Of a stretch of 5,698 nt of DNA, positions 4,358 through 5,698 are shown piece after piece. The notes below the pieces were generated by a model, which was given only the letters and a program-made list of their open reading frames with translations, had not been told where the DNA came from and did not search any database. Position numbers and translations under genes: made by a program. Position 1 is the stretch's first letter; every line of letters begins with the position of its first letter. The stretch comes from Candidatus Yonathbacteria bacterium RIFOXYC2_FULL_47_9 (GTDB lineage Bacteria; Patescibacteriota; Minisyncoccia; Phycocordibacterales; UBA1550), in assembly GCA_001825115.1 (NCBI GenBank), contig MHUY01000037.1:1-5698 (forward strand). Direction: 5' to 3'.

Positions 4358-5698
4358 TTACACAACCGGCACCGAGGTGTAAAACGTCGAACCCTTTCCT
4401 TCTTCTGAAGTGAACCAAATCTTGCCGCCAAGAAGCTTCATGTATTCTTTTGCAATAAAGAGACCTAGGCCTGAACCAACACTTTCGGATCCCTTATTAC
4501 TTCCTCTGAAAAACTTGGTGAAAATGATTCCTTGTTGTTCCTGAGGGATACCTTTACCTGAATCGGCCACCTCGACAACAACCTCTTGGTCACTTACCGT
4601 TGCAATAATATTCACTTTTGAACCTCGAGGGCTGTAAGCTACCGCATTTTCTATAACCTCAGAGAGTACTCGTTTCAGCATTTTTTTGTTAGTGTTTACG
4701 GTTACTGAAACAGTATGCGCATCAATCAAAACCTCAACACCAAACTTCTGCGCCGTTGCTTTTATTTTTTGCTGCACTTCAGCCAAAATATCTGCGATAC
4801 CAATCGATGTTTTGCTGACAATGATATCTCCTCTGTCTATCTCTGACAGCACCACCAGGTTTTCTGAAAGCTTCTGAATGCTCTCGAGGGCGTTATGCAC
4901 CACGGGAAGACTTTCTTTTATTTTGCGAGCATCCTCTTCTTCCATCGCCATATCAAGGTTCCACAAAGCCTCGGTTACCGGGGTACGCAGCTGGTGAGCC
5001 GCGTACGCAAAATCTGACCGCATGCGATTCTCCTCACGCTCTTTGGTAATATCACGAAATACCACAATAGCACCGTCAACAACTCCTTGTTCTCCAAAGA
5101 TAGGGGCGGCGCTGTCGCCGGCATATATCTCGCGTCCGTCCTTTGTTTGAATGAGCGTGCTTTCTATTATTGAAAACCTTCTCCCTATTACCATCGCACC
5201 CTCAATGAAGCTCGTGTCCTCTGCACGGTCGCGCTCTCTAATGAACTTGAGGATTGTTTGAAGAGGCTTGCCTATCGCTTCCTGTTTTGTCCACCCGGTG
5301 ATATCGTGGGCTGCCTTATTCCACATCGTAATGCGCCAGTTTCGATCAATTGCAACCACCCCATCACCAATACTCTCCATCAGAACCCCCTCTCGGTCGC
5401 GTTGAGCTTTTATGATGGCGCGATCTCTTAAGATACGGAACAAAGACAACCCCGTTGCAAGCATAATAAGCACCCAAATAACCGTGAACCGTGCAACCTC
5501 TCGGTCACGCTCAAAAAAAGCAACACTAACAGGTTGTGTCGCCACGACCCCCCATCCATACAAATCAACGGGTGCATAAGCGGTCAGCTGATCTTCGTGG
5601 CCCATTGGATCAATCAATACCTCAACCCCCTGTTCTCCACGCGCAATCTTTTGCACTGCTGGTGCGGCAGAATAATCTACGACGTCACTAGCTGCAGA
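4358..5698 (-). CDS. Membrane sensor histidine kinase (Cache-PAS-HisKA-HATPase), 5' end outside the window
   Basis: The frame stays open to the window edge, so the gene is cut there. The 14 codons before the GTG at 5656 (reading DYSAAPA just before it) continue the domain, so that GTG is not the true start. Numbered from that GTG, residues 1 to about 48 are the end of an extracellular dCache domain (ending APVDLYGWGVVATQPVSVAF). A membrane segment follows at about 57-74, then a PAS domain at about 92-203 (ESIGDGVVAIDRNWRITMWN to FRDITKERE). The HisKA dimerisation domain has phospho-acceptor His221 in AHQLRTP. The HATPase domain has the N box with Asn337, the G1 box DSGKGIP (365-371), the F box FTKFFRG (379-385) and the G2 box GSGLGLFIAK (395-404). 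All kinase motifs are present, so it should be active, although Gln replaces the usual acidic residue after the His. It autophosphorylates and passes phosphate to a response regulator, and none is in the window. It is the first visible gene of the operon and may sense an extracellular small molecule. Confidence 0.95.
   Translation of the reverse strand, partial: SAASDVVDYSAAPAVQKIARGEQGVEVLIDPMGHEDQLTAYAPVDLYGWGVVATQPVSVAFFERDREVARFTVIWVLIMLATGLSLFRILRDRAIIKAQRDREGVLMESIGDGVVAIDRNWRITMWNKAAHDITGWTKQEAIGKPLQTILKFIRERDRAEDTSFIEGAMVIGRRFSIIESTLIQTKDGREIYAGDSAAPIFGEQGVVDGAIVVFRDITKEREENRMRSDFAYAAHQLRTPVTEALWNLDMAMEEEDARKIKESLPVVHNALESIQKLSENLVVLSEIDRGDIIVSKTSIGIADILAEVQQKIKATAQKFGVEVLIDAHTVSVTVNTNKKMLKRVLSEVIENAVAYSPRGSKVNIIATVSDQEVVVEVADSGKGIPQEQQGIIFTKFFRGSNKGSESVGSGLGLFIAKEYMKLLGGKIWFTSEEGKGSTFYTSVPVV

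Noticed and set aside
4321..4370. A possible internal promoter before the DUF4105 gene (TATAGT on the - strand at 4342-4347)
   Set aside because: No acceptable -35 hexamer lies at 16-18 bases, and the 37-base gap is compatible with a continuous operon transcript.
5654..5656. GTG codon as the start of the histidine kinase gene
   Set aside because: The frame is open to the window edge and the upstream codons continue the Cache domain, so the gene begins outside the window.

Overview
The window looks like a piece of a Patescibacteria (Candidate Phyla Radiation) chromosome, most likely Parcubacteria-like. This is an inference from several things together. The gene set is a compact envelope operon with a DUF2339 membrane protein, a DUF4105 protein and a thrombospondin type 3 repeat surface protein. 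Intergenic gaps are short, two of the three visible starts lack a clear Shine-Dalgarno sequence, and TGA behaves as a stop codon. No marker gene settles the lineage.

Bases 1 to about 465 carry no protein gene but are rich in structure. They hold one intact tRNA-Ile with anticodon UAU (284-357, + strand). A 22-bp AU-rich inverted repeat flanks it and would extend its acceptor stem. Outside that repeat lie two decayed tRNA fragments: a 5'-half-like piece upstream (about 70-198) and a 3'-half-like piece downstream (376-456). The two fragments break at the anticodon loop, so the intact tRNA with its inverted repeat sits where a tRNA intron or insertion would sit. Several further hairpins occur here, including one hairpin present in two copies and one pair of mutually exclusive hairpins. 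A possible extended -10 promoter lies at the left edge. A likely bidirectional terminator at 466-502 separates this region from the protein genes.

Bases 520-5698 hold four genes, all on the - strand and spaced 37, 8 and 10 bases apart, so probably one operon read from right to left. In transcription order they are: a membrane sensor histidine kinase (Cache, PAS, HisKA and HATPase; its 5' end lies outside the window), a DUF4105 (Lnb N-terminal-like) membrane-anchored protein with conserved Cys and His, a polytopic DUF2339 membrane protein, and an exported, C-terminally anchored protein with a discoidin-like domain and calcium-binding thrombospondin type 3 repeats. Three of the four products are envelope proteins of unclear function, and the fourth is a sensor with an extracellular domain. 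A cell-surface sensing and remodelling module is a reasonable inference but is not proved by the sequence.
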